Assembly: GCF_007741535.1 (NCBI RefSeq)
Contig: NZ_CP036525.1
Span: forward strand, 434,001 to 498,000
Source of the DNA: Rubripirellula lacrimiformis
Lineage (GTDB): Bacteria; Planctomycetota; Planctomycetia; Pirellulales; Pirellulaceae
Length of the DNA: 64,000 bases
Direction of reading: 5' to 3'
Below the pieces are notes generated by a model that saw nothing but the letters and a program-made list of their open reading frames with translations, ran no database searches and had not been told where the DNA came from. Made by a program: the position numbers and the translations under genes. Shown piece by piece: positions 9,324 to 18,212 of this stretch (positions within the stretch are counted from its first letter, which is position 1; each line of letters opens with the position of its first letter).

Positions 9324-10853
9324 CTAGGGCGAAATCTTTTGGACCTGGATCGCAACATCGTTCGTTGCCGCAGCGCCAGCCGTGCTGCGGCCGTTGTGGA
9401 TGTCTGACTTTAGGTTGGCGAGAAGCTTTGCAACCAGGTCGGGGTGGACCGAGTAAAGATTGTTGGTTTCGCCAGGATCAGAGTCCATGTCATACAGTTG
9501 GCCGATCGGTAGGTCCTTGTTCTTTGCCGCTTGATTTTCGTTGGGCGACGACCACCCGCCCGATCCGCGGCACAGCAACAGTTTCCATCTTCCTTGTCGA
9601 TAGGCGAAATGGCCACCAATGGAATGGTGAATCAGGCCATCGCGAGAAGCTGGGTTTTTGTCGCCCGACAATGCGTTCCGAAAGCTAACGCTGTCTTCGG
9701 CTGCGCCGTCCGGAATCTTGCTGTGCACCAGGTCGGCGCAAGTCGCCATCAAGTCAACTTGGCAAATGGTTTGGTCGCAAACGCTTCCGGGGACGATTTT
9801 TTCAGGCCAGCGGGCGAAGAACGGAACCCGATGTCCACCATCCCACAAGTCAGCCTTGGATCCGCGGAACGGGCCACTGGGGTGGTGCCCCTTGCGAATC
9901 ATGTCGTGGATGCCAGCCGCTTTGGAACAACCATTGTCGCTGGTGACGATGACGATTGTGTTGTTTGCGAATCCCGACTGGTCGACGGCTGCAACGATTT
10001 CGCCAACCACTGCGTCCGTTTGCATGACGAAGTCGCCGTACGGGCCCACTTCGCTTTTGCCCTGCCAGTCCTTTGACGGCAGGATGGGGGTGTGAGGAGA
10101 CGTGAAGGCGATGTACGCAAAGAACGGTTGGGTACCATCTTGTTGACGGATGAAGTCGACCGACTTTTCAGCAATCATGGGCAGGACATCAACCGCTTCG
10201 AAACTGGGATCGGCCGGCCCCTTTCGGCGAAACGCTTTCGTGACGGTTCCCTGTCCAACGAAGCGATCGTTTTCGATGTACAGGTAGGGCGGCATGTCGA
10301 GGGACGCCGAGATGCCATAGAAATAGTCGAAGCCGCGATCGACCGGGCCGTTGTTGATTCGTGCGGCCCAATCAATGTTCTGTGGGTTGTGACCTTCCAG
10401 CGGAGTGTCGTCGGTCCACGGGATATCCATGCCCAGGTGCCATTTGCCAATTGCCCCGGTCGTGTACCCGTGCTGTTGCAGGAACCCGGCGACGGTCATT
10501 CGATCGCGATCAATCAACGGTGGAGCAAAGCCGTACAAGACGCTTCTTTGCAACCTTGTCCGCCAGTTGTAACGCCCAGTCAGGATGCTGTACCGGGTCG
10601 GCGTGCAGACCGACGAGGAACTGTGGGCATCGGTGAATGTCATTCCCTGTGACGCCAACTGATCGATCTTTGGCGTGGCGATCTTGCCACCGTCGGGGTT
10701 CAAGCAATGAACGTCGCCATAGCCAAGATCATCGGCAAGGATGAACACGATGTTCGGACTGCTCTCGGCTACCTCACTCGGTTCGGCTGCTTGGATTTCA
10801 GCGAAACAGACCGCTGCCATCAGGCCGAGAAACATCGGTGAGGCTGAATTCAT
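9324..10853 (-). CDS. secreted arylsulfatase A-like sulfatase
   Basis: A 509-residue sulfatase read leftward. A signal peptide covers about residues 1-23. FILADDLGYGDVHC holds the metal-binding Asp pair (41-42), and the formylglycine motif is CTPTR with C83, followed by YSILTGRYNWRTRLQ, a typical arylsulfatase A-like sequence. GKWHLGMDIPW near 140, HTPILPSKDW near 250 and TSDNGCSKAAG near 300 are conserved active-site segments. The tail has QLYDMDSDPGETNNLY, as in family members of normal length. It is convergent with the preceding sulfatase. Confidence 0.94.
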   Translation of the reverse strand: MNSASPMFLGLMAAVCFAEIQAAEPSEVAESSPNIVFILADDLGYGDVHCLNPDGGKIATPKIDQLASQGMTFTDAHSSSSVCTPTRYSILTGRYNWRTRLQRSVLYGFAPPLIDRDRMTVAGFLQQHGYTTGAIGKWHLGMDIPWTDDTPLEGHNPQNIDWAARINNGPVDRGFDYFYGISASLDMPPYLYIENDRFVGQGTVTKAFRRKGPADPSFEAVDVLPMIAEKSVDFIRQQDGTQPFFAYIAFTSPHTPILPSKDWQGKSEVGPYGDFVMQTDAVVGEIVAAVDQSGFANNTIVIVTSDNGCSKAAGIHDMIRKGHHPSGPFRGSKADLWDGGHRVPFFARWPEKIVPGSVCDQTICQVDLMATCADLVHSKIPDGAAEDSVSFRNALSGDKNPASRDGLIHHSIGGHFAYRQGRWKLLLCRGSGGWSSPNENQAAKNKDLPIGQLYDMDSDPGETNNLYSVHPDLVAKLLANLKSDIHNGRSTAGAAATNDVAIQVQKISP

Positions 10854-11171
10854 AGGTGTTCTCTACTTCCGAAAAAGAGGGGGGGCAGGATAACGATGGA
10901 GCGCAACGCCACCGTTACCAGAGACCGGGATCGCCCGATATTGGCTGGGATGGCAAGGAATTTGTTCGCCCGATGCTGCTTGGTCAAGCACGCTGATCCG
11001 TCAAGCATGCTGACCGGCGAAACAGGCGAAGGCTTCACACGGCGGTTGGTGCTGGTGTCGCCTGGACAGAAATCAGGGCATGGATCCCCCGCGAACCTCG
11101 CTGGCTGAACGCGATGACCGGTTTCAGTGACCGGTTCAAGTGGCTGCGGGGGGGATGTCGCATGCGAACGA
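10854..11171. other. intergenic, no gene seen
   Basis: This 318 bp region lies upstream of the leftward sulfatase and downstream of the leftward small lipoprotein gene. A short inverted repeat, ACCGGTTTCAGTGACCGGT, at about 11118-11136 may help end transcription of the lipoprotein gene. No coding frame has protein-like features. Confidence 0.45.
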
Positions 11172-11345
11172 CTATTCTTCGGTTTCGGTAATGTCCTGGC
11201 CGGTCACTTTGGCAAGTTCGGCTTCATAGTCGGCAATCGCCTGCGCGTCGGCATCGCCGGTCACGGTTCGGTTGGAATCGTCGCCACAGCCGGCGACCAA
11301 AGCGACGAGGAACAGGAGCGTTAGAAAGGGAGTTGCTTTCATCAT
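11172..11345 (-). CDS. small lipoprotein, 57 aa
   Basis: The product begins MMKATPFLTLL, has a short hydrophobic core and a lipobox LVAGC, so it should be cleaved and lipidated at that Cys. The remaining ~37 residues are acidic and polar (DADAQAIADYEAELAK, then DITETEE at the end). The start at 11345 is chosen because residues further upstream are not signal-like. It lies 111 bp downstream of a DUF1559 gene on the same strand; in planctomycetes such tiny lipoproteins are commonly found beside DUF1559 genes. Function is unknown. Confidence 0.75.
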   Translation of the reverse strand: MMKATPFLTLLFLVALVAGCGDDSNRTVTGDADAQAIADYEAELAKVTGQDITETEE

Positions 11346-11456
11346 GTTGACTCGGTGAGTGGATGGAGGAATGAACATTCGTGCCTCGCGAAACCCAAGG
11401 TGTCATTGGCATTCAAGGCCCGACGGACATTCGCGGCGGAACGAATGAAGGCGGGA

Positions 11457-12665
11457 CTAGATTTCTTGGTCAATGACTTCTCGCGAGGCACGCGTACCCA
11501 GTGCGCCCCACAGTCCGTAGGGGCTGGCCGATCCAGGGGTTCGGACGCCGGTGCCGTTGAGCCAGACATTGCCAACGGTAGAGTCGCCGGCTTCGATGGA
11601 ATCGGTGACAAACTTGACCGCTCCATCACCCATCAGGACATGGCATCCGCCTTGGTGGCGGCTGGACATCGTTGCAACCAACGTGGTGCCCAGCGTGTTG
11701 TAAGGACCACAGACTTCGCGGTTCGGCGACAGGATCGTCATGCATCCGGAAAACAACGCGCCGTTGTCTGCCCAGCGATAACCGCGTGCGAAGAGTTTCC
11801 GCGATTGCATCACGTACTGAGGTGCCCAAAATCGGGGTCTAAGGGGATCGACCAACGGTTTGCAGACGGCGGGATTGTTTCGAATGCCGCCCAGCGAGAC
11901 GCCGGGGGCACTGGAGTTCGGGGCCGATTCGGTGGCATTGGTCCGATTGTCGTTGTCGCCAAGGTCGGTGGCAATTTCGCCCATCGCGATCGTGTTGGAC
12001 AGTCCATCCAGACAGTCGCGGAAGCGTGATTTTTGAAGCGGTTTGAACATGCCGCGGTGGGCCGCATTGGCTTGTCTCGATGCACCCGTGGTGATCGCCG
12101 TTCGCTGATTGTTGTACGGGCCAAAGTAGGTTCGCCAGCTGGAATCACCAAAGCAGGTTGCGTAATTGGTTCGCCCCAAAGCGGGCAGCCCAAACCCGGG
12201 ATCGCTCGGACATCGGTAGCCGTTGACTTCCGTGGCCCAGGGGATGTATTGGATTTGGTCCGGCGTGGATCCCATCGGTGGCCACGGTGGATTTTGGACG
12301 GTGCCGTCTGTCCGATTCTGGTTGGGGTTCGAAATCTGCTCCCACAGCGCCTGCTGCTCGATAAACGGCAGGATGGGAACAAGCATGCTTAATCGATAGC
12401 GATTGCCGAGGTTGGAAGGTCGAAACCAGGCGTCGGGGGTTCCCGGTTGAGTTCCGGTCCCGTGGGTTGGCAACTGGTTGAATGCCGAATGGTAATTGTG
12501 GATGGCCAACCCCAGTTGCTTGAAGTTGTTGCTGCAGCTCATCCGCCGAGCGGCTTCGCGAGCGGATTGCACAGCGGGCAGCAGCAGCCCCACCAGTACT
12601 CCAATGATTGCAATGACGACGAGCAGTTCCACTAGGGTGAAACCTCGCTTTTGAGCGATTTTCAT
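11457..12665 (-). CDS. DUF1559 pseudopilin-like protein
   Basis: A 402-residue protein starting at the ATG at 12665. Residues 1-40 form a type IV pilin-like prepilin leader and helix: [19 protein letters not shown] with the G|FTLVE processing site, then [17 protein letters not shown]. The DUF1559 body follows ([21 protein letters not shown]), and the C-terminus has the HQGGCHVLMGDGAVKF block, matching the H-X9-DG signature seen in planctomycete members. It is probably processed by a prepilin peptidase and sits in the envelope; molecular function is not established for the family. The small lipoprotein gene follows it. Confidence 0.93.
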   Translation of the reverse strand: MKIAQKRGFTLVELLVVIAIIGVLVGLLLPAVQSAREAARRMSCSNNFKQLGLAIHNYHSAFNQLPTHGTGTQPGTPDAWFRPSNLGNRYRLSMLVPILPFIEQQALWEQISNPNQNRTDGTVQNPPWPPMGSTPDQIQYIPWATEVNGYRCPSDPGFGLPALGRTNYATCFGDSSWRTYFGPYNNQRTAITTGASRQANAAHRGMFKPLQKSRFRDCLDGLSNTIAMGEIATDLGDNDNRTNATESAPNSSAPGVSLGGIRNNPAVCKPLVDPLRPRFWAPQYVMQSRKLFARGYRWADNGALFSGCMTILSPNREVCGPYNTLGTTLVATMSSRHQGGCHVLMGDGAVKFVTDSIEAGDSTVGNVWLNGTGVRTPGSASPYGLWGALGTRASREVIDQEI

Positions 12666-13024
12666 AGTCTTCCTCGAGAATAGAGATGACTCAAAATGAA
12701 GCAGATGGATCACGGCAAGCGGGAATAGTCCATCCGAAAATCAGATTCAGTGGTCGTTTGCCGGACCTAAAGGCTATATGAGGGATCCTAATGGATTCTT
12801 AACATGGAAAGTAAGAAAAAAGTCACTTTATGCTGGACGCCGGCAAATCTTCTATTCTAAGCGTTGGGCAGTCGGCTGCCGGCGACGGGATCTTGGTGGT
12901 CCCGGCCGCGTGCTCACCTTTTCCCTGCTTCTTTCCGTTTTCTTTGTTCAGGTTCTTCGAACCTCTCTCATATCCATGGGGCCACTGACGACAAATTGGA
13001 AATGAACAACGATGGGTGGATGAC
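12666..13024. other. intergenic between divergent DUF1559 and ECF sigma genes
   Basis: This 359 bp region must hold the promoters of the leftward DUF1559 gene and the rightward ECF sigma gene. It contains an AT-rich patch near 12775-12860, unusual for this window. No promoter boxes can be called with confidence and no gene was seen. Confidence 0.45.
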
Positions 13025-13564
13025 ATGACCGATAGCCTCCATTCGCACCAAGACCACGTGAACGGATTGTTCGTAAAACACTCGCCACGGATCCGCGGAT
13101 TTGTGCTCAGTATCCTTCCCAACATGAGTCGGGCCGATGATGTGATGCAGGAAACGTTCCTGACGATCGCAGCAAAGTCGGACGAGTTTGTGCGCGGGAC
13201 GAACTTCGTCGCGTGGGCCTGCCGAGTCGCCCAGCTAAAGGTGCTGGAGGACTGCAGACGACAGGGAAAGAACGCTTGCTGTCTATCGCCCGAGGTGATC
13301 GAGGCGGTTTGTTTGGTCCATTCGCCAGAGCCGCAGGACGTTCGCGACGAACAGCTTGTCGCGTTGCAGAAATGTTTGGACTCGCTTGCACCACATACGC
13401 GTCGTGCAATCGATCTTCGCTATGTTCGCGCTCATAAGGCTGGCGAGATTGCGAGATTGCTGGGCTGGACGACCGAGTCGGTGTACGTGGTCCTGTCCCG
13501 AGCCCGCGACGTGCTTCAGGATTGTATCGACACTCGTTTAGCGGGCCAAAACGATGGACATTGA
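13025..13564 (+). CDS. ECF-type sigma factor (planctomycete FecR/LamG-associated type)
   Basis: A 179-residue sigma factor with region 2 at about 8-80 (DDVMQETFLTIAAK, then NFVAWACRVAQLK) and region 4 at about 115-172 (APHTRRAIDLRYVRAHKAGE then the helix-turn-helix LGWTTESVYVVLSRARD). The ATG at 13025 is favoured; a GTG three codons upstream is possible. Its end overlaps the start of the next gene by 11 bp, which couples it to a FecR/LamG membrane protein, the usual partner of this ECF type. It probably responds to an envelope or polysaccharide signal passed on by that partner. Confidence 0.9.
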   Translation: MTDSLHSHQDHVNGLFVKHSPRIRGFVLSILPNMSRADDVMQETFLTIAAKSDEFVRGTNFVAWACRVAQLKVLEDCRRQGKNACCLSPEVIEAVCLVHSPEPQDVRDEQLVALQKCLDSLAPHTRRAIDLRYVRAHKAGEIARLLGWTTESVYVVLSRARDVLQDCIDTRLAGQNDGH

Positions 13565-16190
13565 ACGACTGCATGTGTTGATCCATTTGTATCTTGACGA
13601 AGGGCTTTGTCAGGAAACAAAACGCGAATTGGAACAGATGCTTTTGGCTTCGCCGCGTGCGCGTGATGAATTCTGGGCGCGGGCGAACATGAATTCGATG
13701 CTACGCCAATGGGGGCAAGAGAGTTGGGGGGCCGGCGTCAATTTGGGGGATTCGCCCGATACGTCGCTGCCGCAGCCGAAGGCTGGTCGGGCGATGCTGT
13801 TGATGCTCGCTGCGATCGCAGCATCGGTAGCGCTGACGTTTGCAGGCTATCGAATGCTAAAGAAAACTCGGGGCGGGCCGACCGCTCGCCCACAGACGGT
13901 GTTGGCCAAGGAACCCGCCCCTTTGGCCCAGTCGATGCCGGTCGGCGCCGCCCAGGACGCCCCAGACGGGACAGCCGTTTGGGCGGCGATGTTGCGCAGT
14001 GTCATGGATGTCCAGTGGGTCGAAGGCACCCGACCGCTAAGCGTTGGCGAGGTGATGGTGTCGCATCGAATTCAGATCGAAAGCGGTTTGATCGAACTGC
14101 AAACCAATCGCGGGGCGATTGTCCGCCTGGAAGGACCAGGCGACCTGGAAGTGATCAACGGGATGGAAGTTCGCTGCCTTGCCGGCCGATTGCGAGTGGA
14201 TGTTCCGCCACCCGCCCACGGGTTCGTCGTGCGGACGCCGATGGTCAATGTGGTTGACCGAGGTACCAGTTTTGCAATGGATGTTGGCGGGGAAACGGCA
14301 ACCGAAGTGCACGTGATCGAGGGGATGGTTGAACTGGTTTCCACGTCAACCGACCAGGTCACGCGTGAACTTCAAGAGGGCCAGTCCGTGGGCGTTAGCC
14401 AAGGAGGATATCGGGATATCCCGTCGCGAAAGAATGAGTTTCTTGCCGCCGGCACACTGTCGTCTCGCCAGCAGGTCATCGTGAAGCAAGTGGTCGAGGC
14501 TTGGGATCGGCGGCGGCAAGTGTTGGTCCAAGATCCCGATTGCTTCCTGTATTTTGATTTCCAAACGCGGAAAGATGCCGATACGGTGCTGACGAACAAG
14601 GCGGTCGGCGCTAGTCGGTCGACCGATGGAACGATCGTGGGATGTGATCACGCGGTCGGGCGATGGCCAGGGAAGCACGCGCTCGAATTCAAGAACCCCT
14701 TCGACCGTCTGCTCGTTCCGCTGTCACCGAATCACCGTTCGGGCAATCGCAGGTCCCTTAGTTGTTTCCTGTCCCTGCGGCTGGATGCCTTGAACTTGAC
14801 CCCCAGTTCGCTGTGGACGATCCGGGGTCACGGGGCAGAGGAGGTGCGATGGCAGATCGTCCCGATGGCGGACCATCCGGCACTTGGGCGATTGGAGTTG
14901 TTGCAGCGTTCAGCCAATGGAGATGTCGCAAAATACGTTAGCGAATTCCGTTTCCGTCCCGAGCAGCTTGGGACCTGGGTGCATCTTGCGTTGGTGTGGG
15001 ATGACGAACAAGACGAGTGTCGGCAATACATCGATGGCACATGTGTGTCGGCGCATCGAATCGAAGTGGTTGCCGACGAAATGCGGTTGGATGGTCAGTT
15101 GGAAATTGGGAACGGCGGTCTTAGTGGACCGCAGTGGCCTAGAACGCAGTGGCCTAGAACGCAGAGGCCTGATCCGCAGTGGCCTGATCCGCAGTCACAC
15201 GAAATCCGCGGCCGACTGTGTGGTCGTATCGATGAACTGGCAATGTTCGATCGTGCGATCACTGACCGCGAGGTCCGCGCGTACCAGAATCTGCGAGTGA
15301 TCGAATGGGAATCCGACCATGGCGACAATCGATGGGACGTGAATAAGAATTGGGCAGCGGGAATTGTGCCATCGAGTCACGACGTCGTCCTGATCGATGG
15401 CGCGGGTGAACGGCATGCTCATTATTCACAGGGTCAGTCGCCGAATCTGAATGCCATTCGAGTCGGTTCGGGGGAAGGTCGCATCGGCGCGTTGAAGATC
15501 TCGGGCGGTTCGTTGAAAACGACTGGCAACGCCGAGAGCAGAACACGCATCGGCGTAGCCGGTGGGGATGGAGTTGTGACGCAGGATGCGGGCGATGTCG
15601 TGATGAATGCCTTGCAAATGGGCTTGGATATGGGATCCGTCGGAACCTATCACCTGAACGGCGGAACGTTGCTTGTCATTCGGGGCGCTGGCCGAACCGT
15701 GGGCAGCCTCGATATCGGTGCGAATCAAGGGCATGGACTTCTGGAAATCTCTGGCGGTTCGCTCACGACGCGAAGCGGAGTGACGCTTGGTCGATTGGGT
15801 GGGGTTGGAACATTCGCTGTCCATGGTTCGGACATCGAACGAATCGCGATCGGTTCCCAGGGCAGTCGTGATGGGTTCTGGGTTCAGAAAAGCGGCAGCA
15901 CGTTGATCGCTGCGATGGATGCCGGCGGCGTTACCCCCATTGATATCGATGAAACGGGGGACGATGGCGGTGGGGACGTAACGTTTGATTCGGGATCGCT
16001 GCTGGATGTTCGTTTCGCCGACGAAACGCTCACCGGTTCATGGGATTTGATGACCTGGGAAGGTAAGCTTGAAGACAACGGATTGCAGTTTTCAGACTCC
16101 GTTGATCCGAATCGTTGGTCGTTTCAGTTTGTCGATACCGATGATTCGGGGTCACCCGACACTTTGCGGGTCACGGCCGGCAATCCGTAA
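13554..16190 (+). CDS. FecR-domain anti-sigma-like protein with LamG domain
   Basis: An 878-residue single-pass membrane protein. The cytoplasmic N-terminus (about 1-75) has an anti-sigma-like helix set including LASPRARDEFWARANMNSML. A membrane helix lies at about 79-99. A FecR domain follows at about 150-290 (GAIVRLEGPGDLEV, RTPMVNVVDRGTSFAMDV). Residues about 360-590 form a LamG/concanavalin-like domain that includes WVHLALVWDDEQDECRQYIDG. The C-terminal ~290 residues have repeated strands (LKISGGSLKTTGNAESRTRI, LLEISGGSLTTRSG) that suggest a beta-helix. It likely controls the overlapping ECF sigma factor by sensing a glycan outside the cell. A 15-bp tandem repeat interrupts the LamG domain. 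Confidence 0.88.
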   Translation: MDIERLHVLIHLYLDEGLCQETKRELEQMLLASPRARDEFWARANMNSMLRQWGQESWGAGVNLGDSPDTSLPQPKAGRAMLLMLAAIAASVALTFAGYRMLKKTRGGPTARPQTVLAKEPAPLAQSMPVGAAQDAPDGTAVWAAMLRSVMDVQWVEGTRPLSVGEVMVSHRIQIESGLIELQTNRGAIVRLEGPGDLEVINGMEVRCLAGRLRVDVPPPAHGFVVRTPMVNVVDRGTSFAMDVGGETATEVHVIEGMVELVSTSTDQVTRELQEGQSVGVSQGGYRDIPSRKNEFLAAGTLSSRQQVIVKQVVEAWDRRRQVLVQDPDCFLYFDFQTRKDADTVLTNKAVGASRSTDGTIVGCDHAVGRWPGKHALEFKNPFDRLLVPLSPNHRSGNRRSLSCFLSLRLDALNLTPSSLWTIRGHGAEEVRWQIVPMADHPALGRLELLQRSANGDVAKYVSEFRFRPEQLGTWVHLALVWDDEQDECRQYIDGTCVSAHRIEVVADEMRLDGQLEIGNGGLSGPQWPRTQWPRTQRPDPQWPDPQSHEIRGRLCGRIDELAMFDRAITDREVRAYQNLRVIEWESDHGDNRWDVNKNWAAGIVPSSHDVVLIDGAGERHAHYSQGQSPNLNAIRVGSGEGRIGALKISGGSLKTTGNAESRTRIGVAGGDGVVTQDAGDVVMNALQMGLDMGSVGTYHLNGGTLLVIRGAGRTVGSLDIGANQGHGLLEISGGSLTTRSGVTLGRLGGVGTFAVHGSDIERIAIGSQGSRDGFWVQKSGSTLIAAMDAGGVTPIDIDETGDDGGGDVTFDSGSLLDVRFADETLTGSWDLMTWEGKLEDNGLQFSDSVDPNRWSFQFVDTDDSGSPDTLRVTAGNP
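15132..15191 (+). repeat. in-frame 15-bp tandem repeat, four units
   Basis: Units CAGTGGCCTAGAACG, CAGTGGCCTAGAACG, CAGAGGCCTGATCCG and CAGTGGCCTGATCCG lie head to tail inside the FecR/LamG gene. They encode a Trp-Pro-Arg-rich loop (QWPRTQWPRTQRPDPQWPDP). Because the unit is a multiple of three, copy-number change would keep the frame. Confidence 0.9.
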
Positions 16191-16307
16191 CGTGGTGGTG
16201 GTGAGCAGGGTTAGCAGTTCGAACGTCGATGCCGCACGGAGGTATGATCATCGACGGTTCGCGGGATCTGTCCGGCACTTTACGAAAACGATTGAGTGAG
16301 AATCTGA

Positions 16308-17804
16308 ATGCAAATTCCCAAATCATTGCTGTTGATCGCTGCTTGTCTGTGGATTCATGCGACGCAGGTTCGGCCGTTGGACGCCGCCGATGCCGAGATT
16401 TCGCGTCCTAATATCGTGTTTCTGTTTGCGGATGATCAATGCACCTATTCGGTTGGGTGCTACGGGAACCAGGACGCGATCACTCCCAACATGGACCAGC
16501 TAGCCCACGACGGCTTGGCATTTGACCGGCACTACAACACGACAGCCATCTGCATGGCCAGTCGCGCCAATGTGTTCACCGGGATGTACGAATACAAAAC
16601 CGGATGCAACTTTACCCACGGTGACATGCACGCCGACGTGTGGGCAAAGTCGTATCCTGTTCTGCTTCGCCAAGCGGGTTACCTGACGGGATTCGCTGGT
16701 AAGTTTGGAATCGTCGTCGCGGGCAAAGGGCTGTGCGAAGAAGACTTTGATTTTTGGGGTGGAGGTCCTGGGCAAACGAATTATTCGACGGCCAAGAACG
16801 GTTCGATGCAGAAGTACGCCAAGGACTACCCACACTCGACTTTGTCCTACGGCGCGTTTGGCCAAGACGTCATTCGTGAATCGGTCAAACAGGACAAACC
16901 GTTCTGCTTGTCGATCAGTTTCAAGGCACCGCACAAACCGGCGACCCCCGACCCTCGATTCAATGACGTTTACGCTGGCAAAAAGTTTACGAAACCAGCA
17001 AACTTTGGTCGCGAATTTGGGGAACACCTGTCGCCGCAAAGCAAGACGGGACGTCAGTACCCTCGCTTCATCGAGTGGAATTATGACAGCGACTATGACG
17101 GCGAAATGGCAAAATATCATCAACAGGTTCATGGCATCGATGTGGCCGTCGGCATGATTCGCGATGAACTGACGGCACAGGGCGTCGCGGACAATACCGT
17201 GGTGATCTACACCAGTGACAACGGCTACATCTGTGGGTCGCATGGATACGGATCGAAGGTTCTGCCGATGGAGGAATCGTCGCGAGTTCCCCTGATGATC
17301 TACGATCCCCGCAGCCCTGTCAGTGGCAAGCGTCTCCGCTGTGATCGTCTAACCGGCAATATCGACTTTGCACCGACGTTCTTAGAGTTGGCCGGTTTGC
17401 CGGTACCTAGCAACATGGATGGCAAAAGCTTGTTGGGATTGTTGCAGGATCCCGACCAGGGGGGCCATGACCAAATGGCGTTCATGAACCTGTTTGGGCC
17501 TGAATCAAATTCCAGCCTGACCTGTCTGACCCCGCAGTTGAAGTACACGTATTGGTGGTACGGCGACGATCAGATGGATCCAGTCGAGGAACTGTTTGAT
17601 CTTCAAAATGATCCGCTCGAACTGACCAATCTTGCTAGCCGTTCGGGAAGCAAAACGATGCTTGACCAGATGCGGCGGCGATACGATCAAGAAGTGGCCA
17701 GGTGGAACGATCAAGCGGTCGGCTACAACGATTACCGTCGATACGGAGTCCATTTTGATCGGAACATTCCGATCTCTGAAAAGAGCGACGCGATGGCGAG
17801 GTAA
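16308..17804 (+). CDS. secreted sulfatase (S1 family)
   Basis: A 498-residue sulfatase with a signal peptide of about 27 residues ([14 protein letters not shown] core). [16 protein letters not shown] holds the metal ligands, and the formylglycine motif is CMASR with C82, a form common in planctomycete sulfatases. [27 protein letters not shown] and [17 protein letters not shown] are the remaining active-site blocks. The tail has [18 protein letters not shown]. The TAA stop at 17802-17804 falls in the edge of the second inverted-repeat element, the same relation as for the sulfatase ending at 7571. Confidence 0.94.
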   Translation: MQIPKSLLLIAACLWIHATQVRPLDAADAEISRPNIVFLFADDQCTYSVGCYGNQDAITPNMDQLAHDGLAFDRHYNTTAICMASRANVFTGMYEYKTGCNFTHGDMHADVWAKSYPVLLRQAGYLTGFAGKFGIVVAGKGLCEEDFDFWGGGPGQTNYSTAKNGSMQKYAKDYPHSTLSYGAFGQDVIRESVKQDKPFCLSISFKAPHKPATPDPRFNDVYAGKKFTKPANFGREFGEHLSPQSKTGRQYPRFIEWNYDSDYDGEMAKYHQQVHGIDVAVGMIRDELTAQGVADNTVVIYTSDNGYICGSHGYGSKVLPMEESSRVPLMIYDPRSPVSGKRLRCDRLTGNIDFAPTFLELAGLPVPSNMDGKSLLGLLQDPDQGGHDQMAFMNLFGPESNSSLTCLTPQLKYTYWWYGDDQMDPVEELFDLQNDPLELTNLASRSGSKTMLDQMRRRYDQEVARWNDQAVGYNDYRRYGVHFDRNIPISEKSDAMAR

Positions 17805-17934
17805 GCAACGAGCGATCAATCAGTGTCGCGATGAAAGTCCTCTCGCCCCCGCCGCGCAGCGGTTTGCGGGGGAGAAAGTTAGAGAGAGGGGGAAGAAAGA
17901 AACAACACATATTGATCGCTCGTTGCTAACGAGG
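17802..17934. repeat. inverted-repeat (MITE-like) element, copy 2
   Basis: About 133 bp with strong terminal inverted repeats: TAAGCAACGAGCGATCAATC at the left and the complement of TTAGCAACGAGCGATCAATA at the right. The interior (CTCTCGCCCCCGCCGCGCAG and onward) is the reverse complement of the interior at 7596-7661, so the two copies lie in opposite orientation. TAA flanks both ends of this copy, which could be a 3-bp target duplication, but copy 1 does not show the same on its right side. No coding capacity. Confidence 0.8.
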
Positions 17935-18212
17935 ATTTCGTCACCCCAGAACCAGAACCAGAACCAGCGGCCTGCTGATCGAGTCAGCCGTGATCGCGTC
18001 AGCGGCCGGGCATTCTCCGTTGCCCTTTACCTTGCGGCAACAGCGGATCACTGTTGCCCGTGAGCTTTTGATTCGATCGGCTCGCCGCATCGCAAATGAT
18101 TTACTCCCTTGGCGAAGCCCGATAGGCTTTCCGGGTTGTTCGACTTGTCGGGCCTGGACGGGCCCGGATACGAACCCCATCCCCTCTCACTTTTCAAGGT
18201 GTGCCGTCAACC
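17935..18212. other. intergenic, nothing recognised
   Basis: Rest of the 408 bp gap between two sulfatase genes after the inverted-repeat element. It starts with a short CCAGAA repeat (CCCCAGAACCAGAACCAGAA) at about 17944. No gene or clear promoter was recognised. Confidence 0.45.
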
